Positions 9,027 through 17,417 of a stretch of DNA of 64,000 nt are shown in pieces. Source of the DNA: Endozoicomonas arenosclerae (lineage in GTDB: Bacteria; Pseudomonadota; Gammaproteobacteria; Pseudomonadales; Endozoicomonadaceae); contig NZ_LASA01000054.1 of NCBI RefSeq assembly GCF_001562015.1, positions 25,377-89,376 on the forward strand, read 5' to 3'. A program made the position numbers and the translations under genes. Below the pieces are notes generated by a model. The model did no database searches. It worked only from the letters and a program-made list of their open reading frames with translations, and was not told where the DNA came from. The first letter of the stretch is position 1, and every line of letters begins with the position of its first letter.

Positions 9027-9398
9027 ATGAATCATAATGTTTTGACAGAAGTGCTGGTGGCCAGTAAACAGTGGGTCAAGCACTTCAATAATGGTGATGT
9101 GGATTACTGTGTTTCAGCCTACCTGCCAGAAGCCGAACTGGTCGCCAAGCCATTAGGCACTTTTGACACTCATGAAAGTATTGATCACTTCTGGCGCCCC
9201 TTCGTTCAGTCGGGGGCCACAGACCTTGAGTATCACAAAATCTGGCTCAAGCAAATTGACGAAGCTTCTGTTCATTTGGGAGCAGACTGGTCCATGAATA
9301 TGGGGAAAGGCGTGATCACACTGGAAGAGTGGGTTAAAACCAGCGCCGGAATCTGGAAGCTGGCCAAAGACCAGTTTGAGATTACCGAACAGTATTAA
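9027..9398 (+). CDS. NTF2-like/SnoaL-type cone-fold protein
   Basis: A 123-residue single-domain protein with the pattern of NTF2-like folds of the DUF4440/SnoaL kind: an N-terminal helix ending VKHFNNGDVDYCVSAY, a shielded pocket and C-terminal strands with WKLAKDQFEI. Such proteins are small enzymes or ligand binders; no catalytic residues are diagnostic here. I chose the ATG at 9027 because AAGG at 9015-9018 is eight bases away; the ATG at 9021 is too close. It is monocistronic. Confidence 0.6.
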   Translation: MNHNVLTEVLVASKQWVKHFNNGDVDYCVSAYLPEAELVAKPLGTFDTHESIDHFWRPFVQSGATDLEYHKIWLKQIDEASVHLGADWSMNMGKGVITLEEWVKTSAGIWKLAKDQFEITEQY

Positions 9399-9447
9399 CC
9401 CTTCTTTTTTCATAGCCGCAGAGCTGGGCAGGTAGGCCGGCTCCGAA

Positions 9448-10005
9448 TCAGTCTTTTTCAGCCTTTCCAAACAGATAGGGAAATAAGTTCACTTTTTCTT
9501 CTGCCGTTAGCTCATTCATTCGAGCAATATTTCTGTCAGGAATACCGTCAGGATCTGGATAGTTGGCAATGGCTTTTTCCAGACTCTCTTCCCGGATGAT
9601 ATGCAACAGGGGAAAAGGGGATCGATTCGTCAGATTCTCATCGTCTTCCGGGTGGGTGCCAGCAAACCGATAGTCCGGGTGAAAACTGGCCACCTGGAAC
9701 TGACCTTCCCAATGGAACCCCCTCAGCAGGGCGTCCACATGATGGAGAAACTCGTTGTAGTCATCAAAGTCCTGCAACATATCAGGAATGACAATCAATG
9801 TGGTTTCCAGCTCACTGACAGGCGTTTCCGAAGCCAGGGTCAGTTCGGACTGGAGCGTTTCCAGCAGAGCTTCCTCGGTGGTATCTCTGGTCAGTGTTAT
9901 ACGAATCTGGTTGTGTTTTTCCGGCCAGGCGGCAAAGGGGCAGAGATTCAGACCAATCACGACTTCGTTGAGCCATTGGCGTACTGCTTCAATCTCTTTA
10001 CTCAT
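9448..10005 (-). CDS. DUF1415 family protein
   Basis: A 185-residue member of the uncharacterised DUF1415 family, recognised by VVIGLNLCPFAAW near the N-terminus, the FDDYNEFL segment, FQVASFHPDYRFAG and a SPFPLLHIIREESL block. The function is unknown. It is the last gene of a three-gene minus-strand operon and overlaps the preceding DUF2062 gene by eight bases, which implies co-translation. No ribosome site precedes the ATG, consistent with coupling. Confidence 0.8.
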   Translation of the reverse strand: MSKEIEAVRQWLNEVVIGLNLCPFAAWPEKHNQIRITLTRDTTEEALLETLQSELTLASETPVSELETTLIVIPDMLQDFDDYNEFLHHVDALLRGFHWEGQFQVASFHPDYRFAGTHPEDDENLTNRSPFPLLHIIREESLEKAIANYPDPDGIPDRNIARMNELTAEEKVNLFPYLFGKAEKD

Positions 10006-10492
10006 GGGAGGATGTCCGGGTTAATGTATTGCGAAGTATGACAGAAAGCAGTTTCCGGAGCACGAAAGCCGCAGGAATAGCCAGAACTAACCAGGCCGCA
10101 CAGGCTGCAAGAATAGCCAGACCATATTGCTCCAGAAACAAGGAAAAGTGATCGCGGGCCAGGGCAAAAATGTCCATTGGGTTTACGGACAGTGACGGCA
10201 GCCCAAACATCCATTCACCCATTTTTAAAAAAGGGATGAATAACAAAAACTGCAAAGGATAGGCGCAGTAGTTGGCAATCTGGATAGCGACCTGATTAAG
10301 TCTGAGAGCAGCTGCAACCAGAACACAGATACCGGTGGTAATGCCAAACACCGGGAAGACAGCAATGACTGCTCCACAGGCAAGGCTATTGGCCAGGGCT
10401 TCTGGTGTGAGTCCCTGTTTCAACAAGCCCAGAACGGGCTGAAGCATTTTCTCATGGATCAGTGTCTTTAGTGACGTCATTGTCGTACTCAA
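9998..10492 (-). CDS. DUF2062 family inner-membrane protein
   Basis: A 164-residue protein with three or four hydrophobic segments (about 37-60, 75-90, 124-150). The stretch ANSLACGAVIAVFPVFGITTG and the following N-containing helix IANYCAYPLQFLLFIPFLKMGEWMFG fit DUF2062. The function is not established. It overlaps its upstream neighbour by four bases (ATGA type) and its downstream neighbour by eight. Confidence 0.8.
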   Translation of the reverse strand: MSTTMTSLKTLIHEKMLQPVLGLLKQGLTPEALANSLACGAVIAVFPVFGITTGICVLVAAALRLNQVAIQIANYCAYPLQFLLFIPFLKMGEWMFGLPSLSVNPMDIFALARDHFSLFLEQYGLAILAACAAWLVLAIPAAFVLRKLLSVILRNTLTRTSSHE

Positions 10493-10962
10493 TATAAAGC
10501 TATGATTTCCTGCCAGTGTCCCGCTGGAAGTTCGATTTCATCCCCGAGATAACTGCCGGTCAGTTTTCGGGCGACCGGTGCATCGGGGTTAATAATGGTG
10601 ATGACCCGGCCAGCGATGGACAGCTGCATGCCTCCTCCTACCGGACTGATGAAGAAGTACTGCTCATGCTTCTGGGCATCCTGAAGGACTGCGAGTGCAC
10701 TCATGCCAATAGGATCATCGACAGAGTATTCCTTTAGAATCAGCTTTCGGGCTATAGCCAGGTTTTCTTCCAGCTCCAGAACCCTCTCAGACTGACCATG
10801 AGCAAGATAGGCTGCTTCCAGTGCCAGCGTGTCATACTGATGTTCTGGCTGGTTTTCACTGTCGCTGGCCGTTTTCTGTGCCTGTTCTGCGGCATTTAAC
10901 GCCGAATGCCACTGTTGCTCGAGGGCATGGATGAGGGCTTCCTGTATCTGGGTTTTGTTCAT
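10489..10962 (-). CDS. GreA/GreB-like transcription elongation factor
   Basis: A 157-residue protein, matching GreA length. The N-terminal half (about 1-80) is a helical, probably coiled-coil region, and the C-terminal half (about 98-157) has the Gre FKBP-like pattern: FFISPVGGGMQ, VITIINPDAPVARKL and GSYLGDEIEL. Canonical Gre factors bind the RNA polymerase secondary channel and stimulate transcript cleavage. The acidic coiled-coil tip is not obvious here, so this may be a Gre-family relative with altered activity. It is the first gene of the DUF2062/DUF1415 operon. Confidence 0.72.
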   Translation of the reverse strand: MNKTQIQEALIHALEQQWHSALNAAEQAQKTASDSENQPEHQYDTLALEAAYLAHGQSERVLELEENLAIARKLILKEYSVDDPIGMSALAVLQDAQKHEQYFFISPVGGGMQLSIAGRVITIINPDAPVARKLTGSYLGDEIELPAGHWQEIIALY

Positions 10963-11203
10963 AAATCAGCCATTTGCTGTGCTTGCTCTGGCAGGCTTTC
11001 TTCCTTTCGTTCCAGGTATAGAAGCCAGCTCGTATTGCTCTGTTGATTTCTGCAAAAATGCCGTAATGTGCATAAATCAGCCATGAGCGAAAGAAACATT
11101 TTTTCGTCACCCTGAGGGATGAAAAAAATTTCACGGTAGATAATAACTACAGCCAGACGGTGACTGGCTTCCGATCGTATCCTGTACCAATGAGAGTGTG
11201 TAC

Positions 11204-12694
11204 ATGTCTTCAAGTGTAATGGCTGTAGCCATTGTGTTGATCTTAATCTGTTCCGGACTGTCCTGGCTGGTAGCCAGGCAGAGAGCAGCAGCCCAGCTGG
11301 CAAAGCTGGAAGCACAGATTCAACAGCAGGGACTCAGAATTTCAGAACTTACCGCAGAGCAAAGCCAGATTTCCAGTGAGCGGGACAATCTGCAACAGGA
11401 TAATCGCGACCTGCACATTATCAAGGGAAAACTGGAAACCCTGTTAAATAATGAGAAACGCCGGGTTCAGGAGCGGGAAGAGTTATTGCAGTCTGGCTTG
11501 CTGAAACAACAGGATGAGCAGGAAGCCCGGTTCAGTGCCGAGAAGCAGGTTCGGGAGCTCAACGTCAGGCTGGAAGAGCAGCAGCGACAAAATGAGAAGT
11601 CTCTGCGGCAGCTGGAAGAAAACAAGCAGGCTCTCAAGGAAGAGTTCGGAAATCTGGCCAATGAGATTCTGGAAGCCAAGAGCAAGTCGGTTTCGGAACA
11701 GCATCAGGCCGGTCTGGAAAATCTGCTTAAGCCTTTCAAGGAACAGCTGGGAGAGTTTCGCACAAAGGTTGAAGAAGCCAGAAAAGCGGATAATGAAGGT
11801 CGGGCTGCACTCAAACAGCAACTGGAAACACTTTATAACCTCAATCAAAAGATTACCGATGAAGCGGGTAATCTTGCTCGAGCCTTGAAGGGTGATAAAA
11901 AACTGCAGGGTAACTGGGGAGAGCTGCAGGTTGAGAAGATTCTGGAAAGCAGTGGCCTGATCAAGGGGCAGGAGTACGAAAGAGAAGCGAACTTTAAAGA
12001 TGAAGAAGGTCAGAATAAACGACCGGACTTTATCGTCTATCTGCCAGAAGAAAAGCACTTGATCATTGACTCCAAAGTCTCGCTGGTGGATTACCTCAAC
12101 TATGTGAATGCTGAAACCGATGAGGAAAGAGAGGTTGCGCTGAAACGTCACATCCAGAGTATCCGGAACCATATCCGCAGCCTGAACGAAAAGGATTATC
12201 CTTCACTGCCAGAGGTCAAAGCGCCTGATTTCGTCTTTATGTTTATGCCAGTTGAACCGGCATTTATGGTGGCCTTTCAGCATGATCAGCAGCTATTCAA
12301 TGAAGCTTTTGAAAAACGCATTGTAGTGGTAACACCTACCACACTTCTGGCCACGCTCAGAACCGTGTCTAATCTCTGGACTATAGAAAGACAGAATGCC
12401 AATGCCCGCAAGTTGGCAGACAAAGCCCGTCAGGTGTACGACAAACTTCGTATTTTTGTCGAGAAGATGGAAAAGCTGGACCAGCAGCTGACCAGTGCCA
12501 GAACTACATACGACGATGCTATGGGCACGCTTAAGCATGGCCGGGGTAATCTGATTTCCCAGGCGGATCAGTTCTTGACTCTGGGCGTTCGGGTTAAAAA
12601 AGAGCTGCCCAGACAGACGCTGGAAACGGCAGACCTGGGGAGCGATATAGCCATCGAATCTGATCAGCAATCCATTCAGGATGATGAAAACTGA
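11204..12694 (+). CDS. rmuC: RmuC-family DNA recombination protein
   Basis: A 496-residue protein with an N-terminal membrane anchor (about 5-25), a long coiled coil rich in Glu/Gln/Arg (about 30-200) and the RmuC domain from about 210, with NWGELQVEKILESSGL, RPDFIVYLPEEKHLIIDSK and VTPTTLLATLRTV. The D-x(n)-IIDSK arrangement is the restriction-endonuclease-like core of the family. RmuC limits inversions at short inverted repeats in E. coli. I prefer ATG 11204 to the in-frame GTG two codons earlier because GAGAG lies at proper spacing. The stop is directly abutted by the convergent PI-PLC gene. Confidence 0.92.
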   Translation: MSSSVMAVAIVLILICSGLSWLVARQRAAAQLAKLEAQIQQQGLRISELTAEQSQISSERDNLQQDNRDLHIIKGKLETLLNNEKRRVQEREELLQSGLLKQQDEQEARFSAEKQVRELNVRLEEQQRQNEKSLRQLEENKQALKEEFGNLANEILEAKSKSVSEQHQAGLENLLKPFKEQLGEFRTKVEEARKADNEGRAALKQQLETLYNLNQKITDEAGNLARALKGDKKLQGNWGELQVEKILESSGLIKGQEYEREANFKDEEGQNKRPDFIVYLPEEKHLIIDSKVSLVDYLNYVNAETDEEREVALKRHIQSIRNHIRSLNEKDYPSLPEVKAPDFVFMFMPVEPAFMVAFQHDQQLFNEAFEKRIVVVTPTTLLATLRTVSNLWTIERQNANARKLADKARQVYDKLRIFVEKMEKLDQQLTSARTTYDDAMGTLKHGRGNLISQADQFLTLGVRVKKELPRQTLETADLGSDIAIESDQQSIQDDEN

Positions 12695-13987
12695 TCAGAC
12701 GGCTTCGGTAACAGGGGCATAAAGAGCTTCACGATAGGTCAGAATTTTTTCGGCCTGATCCGGAAACTGATATCGGACATCAAAGTTAGTCATGTTTTCG
12801 GAGTTAAGGGCTATGGTCAGTGCGGTGATATCCGAATAGTTAAAGTGCCCAATGAAATCCTGAAGGATGACGTTGGGCTTGAAGCCTCTGAGTCTGTTCC
12901 AGTGAGTAATCATTTCAGGAATTTCATGGTTGGAGAAGCTGGCCAGGCGCCAGACAGAGCTCAGCCCACCACGGAACAGTTGAAAAGGATTTACGTTGGT
13001 TTGCAGCTGAAGCATGGCAATCTTACCGTCATGCTTGTTTCTTGAATAATCCACCTTTGGGATCACATAGTTTTCGTTGAAGGTTTTTACCCGGGCGGGA
13101 TCGGGGGTGTTGGGCCAGAGATCAATACTGTGGTCATTGTGTCGCCAGCAATAATCTCCCAGTTCTTCCTGGGTGAAGTGGTCTGTTTTCTTCAGTTTTT
13201 CATCGTTCACCATGACCAGCAGGTTTTTGCCAGAATCAATGGCGTCGCCATAGGTGATCAGACCAGGAGGACGCAGGCGTTTGGCTTTATCCTTATTGTG
13301 CAGGGCATGAGCTTCGCTGACCTCTTTAAACTCGGTTTCCATAAAGGTTTGGACACTGGCTTTGTCCATTCCGTCAAACTGGAGTTTAACCATCACCAGT
13401 TCAGAGGGGTTCTTTTTCAAATAGTCTGTCAGAGGTTCGATGACTTCTTTTCTGGCCAGCCCGCCGTGGACAGGACCGTGGTGAACGATAAACTCGCCCC
13501 GACGATTCTTGGTGATTCTTATATCCAGGTAGCGAACACCCGCATTGAGCTGGTCGGTGAGATTGTTGGTCTGGGTGGTGGCCCAGCGTTGTCCAAATCC
13601 TGTCAGGCAATGACTGGCGGCATCATGGCTGCCAATCATAGTGCAGTGCATCAAACGAACATTCCTGTTTGGGCCGGTAAATAGCCTGCCCATCCAGTTC
13701 TGCATACTGACCGGAGTGGGTTCGTAATTTCTCGTTGTAGCGGTCAAAAAAGAGATCAGAGATGAAATTATCTTGATAACCATGCTGGCAATCGAACGTT
13801 GCTCCCGGGCAATTTTAGGAGGCAGGGGAAGAAGTCGTTCATCAACCTCTTTCGTACGAACCTTATGAAACATGCTGTCACGGGGGATATGCATACGCTG
13901 ATCTTTCATAGCAGGCGTGGAGCTATCCTGCGGGTTAGTCTGACCAGGGTAAGGGTGGTTCTTACCGGAAGAGTCGCTGGGTTTCAT
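12695..13987 (-). CDS. PI-PLC X-domain-like phosphodiesterase
   Basis: A 430-residue protein with a phosphatidylinositol-specific phospholipase C X-box core: MIGSHDAASH (first catalytic His, about 121), RYLDIRI (acidic residue, about 155) and FIVHHGPVHGG (second His, about 169-170). The N-terminal 85 residues are Pro/Ser/basic and end in one hydrophobic stretch (about 69-84), with no classical signal peptide. Bacterial PI-PLCs cleave PI or GPI anchors and do not need calcium; catalysis by two histidines fits this. The non-standard N-terminus leaves open delivery as an effector, which is inference. It converges on rmuC with no spacer. Confidence 0.75.
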   Translation of the reverse strand: MKPSDSSGKNHPYPGQTNPQDSSTPAMKDQRMHIPRDSMFHKVRTKEVDERLLPLPPKIAREQRSIASMVIKIISSLISFLTATTRNYEPTPVSMQNWMGRLFTGPNRNVRLMHCTMIGSHDAASHCLTGFGQRWATTQTNNLTDQLNAGVRYLDIRITKNRRGEFIVHHGPVHGGLARKEVIEPLTDYLKKNPSELVMVKLQFDGMDKASVQTFMETEFKEVSEAHALHNKDKAKRLRPPGLITYGDAIDSGKNLLVMVNDEKLKKTDHFTQEELGDYCWRHNDHSIDLWPNTPDPARVKTFNENYVIPKVDYSRNKHDGKIAMLQLQTNVNPFQLFRGGLSSVWRLASFSNHEIPEMITHWNRLRGFKPNVILQDFIGHFNYSDITALTIALNSENMTNFDVRYQFPDQAEKILTYREALYAPVTEAV

Positions 13988-14012
13988 AGATTCTGATAAA
14001 AATTAGAAGCTT

Positions 14013-14912
14013 CTAGTTTTTATCGGTTTTCAGTATCGACTCTTGATGGGCAAATAGGGCGTCCTGAATGAACAGAAAACGGGAGGGGAGCTGTCTGTGT
14101 TTCTTGAAAACCCGGTAAAGGGTTTCTTCTGCACGGTTTGGGAGATTCACCACCCTGATTCTTTCCGGGAAGGAGAAGGCTCTGATGGCTGACTCTGGTA
14201 ATACCGTGAACCCCAGCCCCGCAGCCACGGGCTCGAGAATCAGGTTGATCTGATTGATATAGCCCTGGGCAGGAAAGTCAGAGATGCTCTTGAATGTCTC
14301 CGGGTAGTTTTCCTGAAGCAGCAAGTTGGCGTGGTGCTCCGCATCCGGGTGGTGAATCATGCCCAGCGTCTGGAGATCTTCATAAGTATCCAAATGGAAT
14401 CCGGCTGGGACCACCAGGCAAACTTCCTCAGTCAATACCGATTCTGCTTCCAGGCTGCTGGATTCCGGCTCGCGGGTCATATAACCACAATCAAGGCGGT
14501 TGTTCAGCAGTTCAGACTCAATCCGGCGATTGGGGGCAATCTCAAAAAATACTTTCAGGCCTGGGTGTCGCTTCTGTATTTCTATCAGTTTGGGGTAAAG
14601 GTTGAGACCCAAAGCTCCGGGGGAGGATAATCGACAAATTCCCGAATGAGGGTCGTCCCGATTCAACGTTTCCTTCAGGTTTTCTTCGCCTTCGAGCATT
14701 TTACGGGCGAAGCGATAGACCATTTCTCCGGCAGGCGTCAGCTCAAAGTGTTTGCCATGGCGGTTGATGAGGTCCGTGTGGTAGTGGCTTTCCAGTTTTT
14801 TAATGTGCTGACTGACGCCTGGTTGTGTCATGGCCAGTAGGTCTGCCGTGCGAGTGAAGTGACCTTGCTCGACCAAAGTGGTGAACGTTCTCAGCCAGGT
14901 GGGATTTACCAT
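14013..14912 (-). CDS. LysR-type transcriptional regulator
   Basis: A 299-residue LTTR. The N-terminal winged HTH includes TRTADLLAMTQPGVSQHIKKLE, and the C-terminal periplasmic-binding-like effector domain runs from about 92. It is transcribed away from the VOC gene across a 99-base gap holding a near-perfect inverted repeat, the classic LTTR layout, so it probably controls that gene and itself. The co-inducer is unknown. Confidence 0.92.
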   Translation of the reverse strand: MVNPTWLRTFTTLVEQGHFTRTADLLAMTQPGVSQHIKKLESHYHTDLINRHGKHFELTPAGEMVYRFARKMLEGEENLKETLNRDDPHSGICRLSSPGALGLNLYPKLIEIQKRHPGLKVFFEIAPNRRIESELLNNRLDCGYMTREPESSSLEAESVLTEEVCLVVPAGFHLDTYEDLQTLGMIHHPDAEHHANLLLQENYPETFKSISDFPAQGYINQINLILEPVAAGLGFTVLPESAIRAFSFPERIRVVNLPNRAEETLYRVFKKHRQLPSRFLFIQDALFAHQESILKTDKN

Positions 14913-14913
14913 A

Positions 14914-14952
14914 ATAAAATGTTATCAAAAATATTATAAATGATAATTTTAT
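14914..14952. promoter_or_regulatory. Probable LysR operator
   Basis: An inverted repeat with arms ATAAAATGTTATCA (14914-14927) and TGATAATTTTAT (14941-14952), differing by a two-base bulge, begins two bases upstream of the LysR start codon in the divergent gap. Very AT-rich dyads in this position are typical LTTR binding sites. Confidence 0.6.
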
Positions 14953-15011
14953 GTTCTTGGTTGGGGTTTTTAAACTGCACCCATCGATTAAATACAGATG
15001 GAGTTCGCTTT

Positions 15012-15521
15012 ATGGCAAACGCAGTTTACCCCCGCACTTTTTCCCACATAGGCATTTCTGTACCGGATCTGGAAAAAGCCGTTAAGTTCTACACCGAAGT
15101 GTTGGGCTGGTACCTGATCATGGAGCCCACTGAGATTGTAGAAGATGAAAGCGCCATTGGCGTGATGTGCACTGATGTTTTTGGTCCGGAGTGGGGATCA
15201 TTTCGCATCGCACATATGTCTACAGGCGACAGAATCGGTGTAGAGCTGTTTGAGTTCAAGAACCACGAAGCGCGTGACAACAACTTTGAATACTGGAAAC
15301 CCGGTGTCTTCCATTTCTGTGTTCAGGATCCTGATGTAGAAGGCTTGGCAGAGAAAATTGTAGCTGCAGGCGGCAAGCAAAGAATGCCCGTTCGTTACTA
15401 CTACCCGGACGAAAAGCCGTACAGAATGGTTTATATGGAAGACCCGTTTGGTAACATCCTGGAAATCTACAGCCACAGTTATGAGCTGATTTATTCGTCT
15501 GGTGCTTACGCCAAGAGCTGA
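15012..15521 (+). CDS. VOC-family dioxygenase/lyase (glyoxalase fold)
   Basis: A 169-residue vicinal-oxygen-chelate protein. The first beta-alpha-beta-beta-beta module starts FSHIGISVPDLEKAVKFYTE with the metal His in SHIG; the second includes VFHFCVQDPDVEGLAEKI and ends with MVYMEDPFGNILEIYSH, where the Glu of LEIY is the usual metal ligand. The presence of His and Glu ligands suggests an active metalloenzyme, but the substrate is unknown. The start is ATG 15012; a longer in-frame extension from 14940 overlaps the operator and is rejected. Likely target of the divergent LysR. Confidence 0.8.
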   Translation: MANAVYPRTFSHIGISVPDLEKAVKFYTEVLGWYLIMEPTEIVEDESAIGVMCTDVFGPEWGSFRIAHMSTGDRIGVELFEFKNHEARDNNFEYWKPGVFHFCVQDPDVEGLAEKIVAAGGKQRMPVRYYYPDEKPYRMVYMEDPFGNILEIYSHSYELIYSSGAYAKS

Positions 15522-15585
15522 GTCGCTCTTTCAGGTGTATGATGAGAATGACACAATAAAGTTTTGAATCAATTCTCTGAACCCC

Positions 15586-16422
15586 ATGAAAAATATACTG
15601 ATAACAGGCTGCTCCTCAGGGATTGGCAGGGCTTTGGCACTCGAGCTTAATAAGCGACAGGGTTTCAATGTTCTGGCTTCAGCGAGAAAAGAAGATGATC
15701 TTTTCTCGCTGAAAGAGCTGGGCATTTCAACACTCGCGCTCGATGTTACTGATGAAGTTCAGGTAGATAGAGCGTTGAAGTCTGTGTCCGAGGAGCATGG
15801 CGTTATTGATGTTCTGATCAATAACGCCGGCTATGGCAGTATGGGGGCTGTTGTCGAACTGCCAAGAGAAGAGTTACTCAGGCAGTTTAAAACCAATGTC
15901 TTTGCGCCGGTGCTTCTGGCCAACAAGCTTATTCCGGCTATGCGTGAGCAGGGTCAGGGATCCATCATCAATATTGGCAGTATCTCTGGAGAGGTCACTA
16001 CGCCTTTCTCCGGGTCGTACTGTGCCTCGAAAGCCGCTTTTAATGCTTTTTCCGACGCTATGCGCATGGAACTGAAACCTTTCGGTATCCGAGTTCTGAC
16101 CGTTTTACCCGGTGCTATAAAGTCGCGCTTTGCCGAGAATGCCAATGCCGCACTCGAGAGGGTGTTTTCTGAAGATTCCATTTATTTCCCTATAGAGGAA
16201 GGTGTCCGGGAGCGAGCCAATGCTTCACAGGACAGACCCACCCCTGCAGAGAAGGTGGCAACAGAGATTGCTGACTGGCTGGAGTCATCGAGCCAGAAGG
16301 GAATTCTTAGAGTGGGCAATGGCAGCAGAGCACTTCCGGGCCTGAAAAGGCTACTGCCTGGTAGCTGGTTTGAGGCGATCCTGAGACGTCGATTCAGGCT
16401 TAACCGTCTGCCGGTTAGGTAA
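15586..16422 (+). CDS. Short-chain dehydrogenase/reductase (classical SDR)
   Basis: A 278-residue NAD(P)-dependent oxidoreductase. It has the cofactor motif TGCSSGIGR at the N-terminus, LDVTD, NNAG, and a catalytic Ser (NIGSISG) followed by YCASK. The C-terminal basic tail RRRFRLNRL may contact membranes or nucleic acid. The substrate is unknown. It lies 64 bases after the VOC gene on the same strand and could share its transcript. Confidence 0.88.
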   Translation: MKNILITGCSSGIGRALALELNKRQGFNVLASARKEDDLFSLKELGISTLALDVTDEVQVDRALKSVSEEHGVIDVLINNAGYGSMGAVVELPREELLRQFKTNVFAPVLLANKLIPAMREQGQGSIINIGSISGEVTTPFSGSYCASKAAFNAFSDAMRMELKPFGIRVLTVLPGAIKSRFAENANAALERVFSEDSIYFPIEEGVRERANASQDRPTPAEKVATEIADWLESSSQKGILRVGNGSRALPGLKRLLPGSWFEAILRRRFRLNRLPVR

Positions 16423-16456
16423 TTGCCCTTAATTCAGAAAAAAAGTGCATTTTGGC

Positions 16457-16484
16457 TTTGCCTTTCAGACAATCCTGCTATAAA
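16457..16484 (+). promoter_or_regulatory. Sigma-70 promoter of the tRNA operon
   Basis: TTTGCC (16457-16462) and TATAAA (16479-16484) are separated by 16 bases and followed by a GC-rich stretch typical of stable-RNA discriminators, about 40 bases before tRNA-Ser. Confidence 0.6.
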
Positions 16485-16525
16485 GTACGGCTCCGTTCGC
16501 AGCAACAGACGCGGACGACAGCAAC

Positions 16526-16613
16526 GGTGAGGTGTCCGAGTGGCCGAAGGAGCACGCCTGGAAAGTGTGTATACGGAAACGTATCGAGGGTTCGAATCCC
16601 TCCCTCACCGCCA
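16526..16613 (+). tRNA. tRNA-Ser(GGA)
   Basis: An 88-nt type II tRNA with encoded CCA. The acceptor stem GGTGAGG/CCTCACC closes it, the anticodon is GGA (reads UCC/UCU), a long variable arm TATACGGAAACGTA follows, and the T loop is GGTTCGAATCC. First gene of a two-tRNA transcript. Confidence 0.96.
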
Positions 16614-16632
16614 GTCAACAAGTTAGTACAAC

Positions 16633-16709
16633 GCGCTCGTAGCTCAGCTGGATAGAGTACCTGGCTACGAACCAGGCGGTCGGAGGTTCGAATCCTCCCG
16701 AGCGCGCCA
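16633..16709 (+). tRNA. tRNA-Arg(ACG)
   Basis: A 77-nt tRNA with encoded CCA. Acceptor stem GCGCTCG/CGAGCGC, anticodon ACG in CTGGCTACGAACCAG (A34 becomes inosine and reads CGU/CGC/CGA), T arm GGAGGTTCGAATCCTCC. It follows tRNA-Ser by 19 bases. tRNA-Arg genes are common insertion points for mobile elements, but no copy of its 3' end is evident elsewhere in the window. Confidence 0.97.
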
Positions 16710-16714
16710 TCTTC

Positions 16715-16742
16715 AAAAAGCCCTATATTTATAGGGCTTTTT
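16715..16742 (+). terminator. Terminator of the tRNA operon
   Basis: AAAAAGCCCTAT, an ATTT loop and the complementary ATAGGGCTTTTT form a perfect 12-bp stem with a built-in T run, five bases after the tRNA-Arg CCA. Confidence 0.93.
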
Positions 16743-17076
16743 GTCGTTCTGGGGTTGGTGTTTTTCCTGACCTCTGCCGGTTTTATAAGCATCCACTGTC
16801 TTGTAACTGCGTACTGGCAAAAACCGTTAAAAAGCCCATTTTTAGCCATTTTCGGGCTATTTTCTCACTCTCTTCTCTTAATAACGTACTTCGGCCATTT
16901 TGAAGTACGCTATTTTATTTCCTCTTTAAAATCAGTTGGTTGCAGGCGCTTTCGAGGGGCTTGGACGGGTGTTTGGTTCGCACTTTAGTAGCGATATGTA
17001 GGGGGAACGGTCGGCGAATTTTTTTAAACAGTTTCTTGTCTATGATTAAGCTTTCAAAAGATCACTTGGAGTCATG
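16743..17076. other. Non-coding stretch between tRNA operon and prophage edge
   Basis: About 330 bases with no supportable gene. The only structure I see is an 8-bp inverted repeat CGTACTTC/GAAGTACG at 16885-16909 with a 9-base loop. Since the serine-recombinase prophage starts soon after, the left attachment site may lie here, but no repeat pair proves it. Confidence 0.5.
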
Positions 17077-17391
17077 ATGGGCTTTGATACAGAACCCACT
17101 GGATACATAAAGACGGCGCTTTCTGATTTACAGGGAGCCTGGACGGTATTAAGAGAAAGCATTGTTGAACACTTTGGATTTCCAGACTCAGACAAGCTTC
17201 TGTTTCATGTTGACGAGGCCATGAGCTGGGAGTCAGTTAGGAACCTCAACAAGATGAAGGCAGCTCTGCTGTTGGTGCAGAATATTGCTAGCCAGACGGA
17301 TTGCCCAACTGAAGTGAGAGAGTGGGTTGATGATGTTCGAGTCAGTTTCGATGAGACTCAAACAGCTATTGCTGAAGGGCGAGCAGAATAA
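17077..17391 (+). CDS. Small hypothetical protein
   Basis: About 104 residues, acidic and helical, from MGFDTEPTGYIKTALSD. There is no recognisable family, signal peptide or membrane segment. GGAG at 17068-17071 suits the ATG at 17077 better than the ATG one codon earlier. It converges on the integrase operon and both share one hairpin terminator. Whether it belongs to the host or the prophage is unclear. Confidence 0.5.
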   Translation: MGFDTEPTGYIKTALSDLQGAWTVLRESIVEHFGFPDSDKLLFHVDEAMSWESVRNLNKMKAALLLVQNIASQTDCPTEVREWVDDVRVSFDETQTAIAEGRAE

Positions 17392-17417
17392 ATACCCGAA
17401 GCTAATCTTCGGGTATT
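17391..17417. terminator. Bidirectional-type hairpin between the small gene and the integrase operon
   Basis: AATACCCGAAG (17391-17401) and its exact complement (17407-17417) form an 11-bp stem with a 5-base loop. It overlaps the last codons of the minus-strand HTH gene; a T-rich stretch follows on the minus strand. Confidence 0.7.

Noticed and set aside
11483..12172. Minus-strand frame of 229 codons opposite rmuC
   Set aside because: Phe/Leu-rich product is the mirror of the rmuC coiled coil; no independent support.
16633..16709. tRNA-Arg as the prophage attachment site
   Set aside because: The tRNA 3' end is not repeated near the right side of the prophage in this window, and large serine recombinases rarely use tRNA genes.
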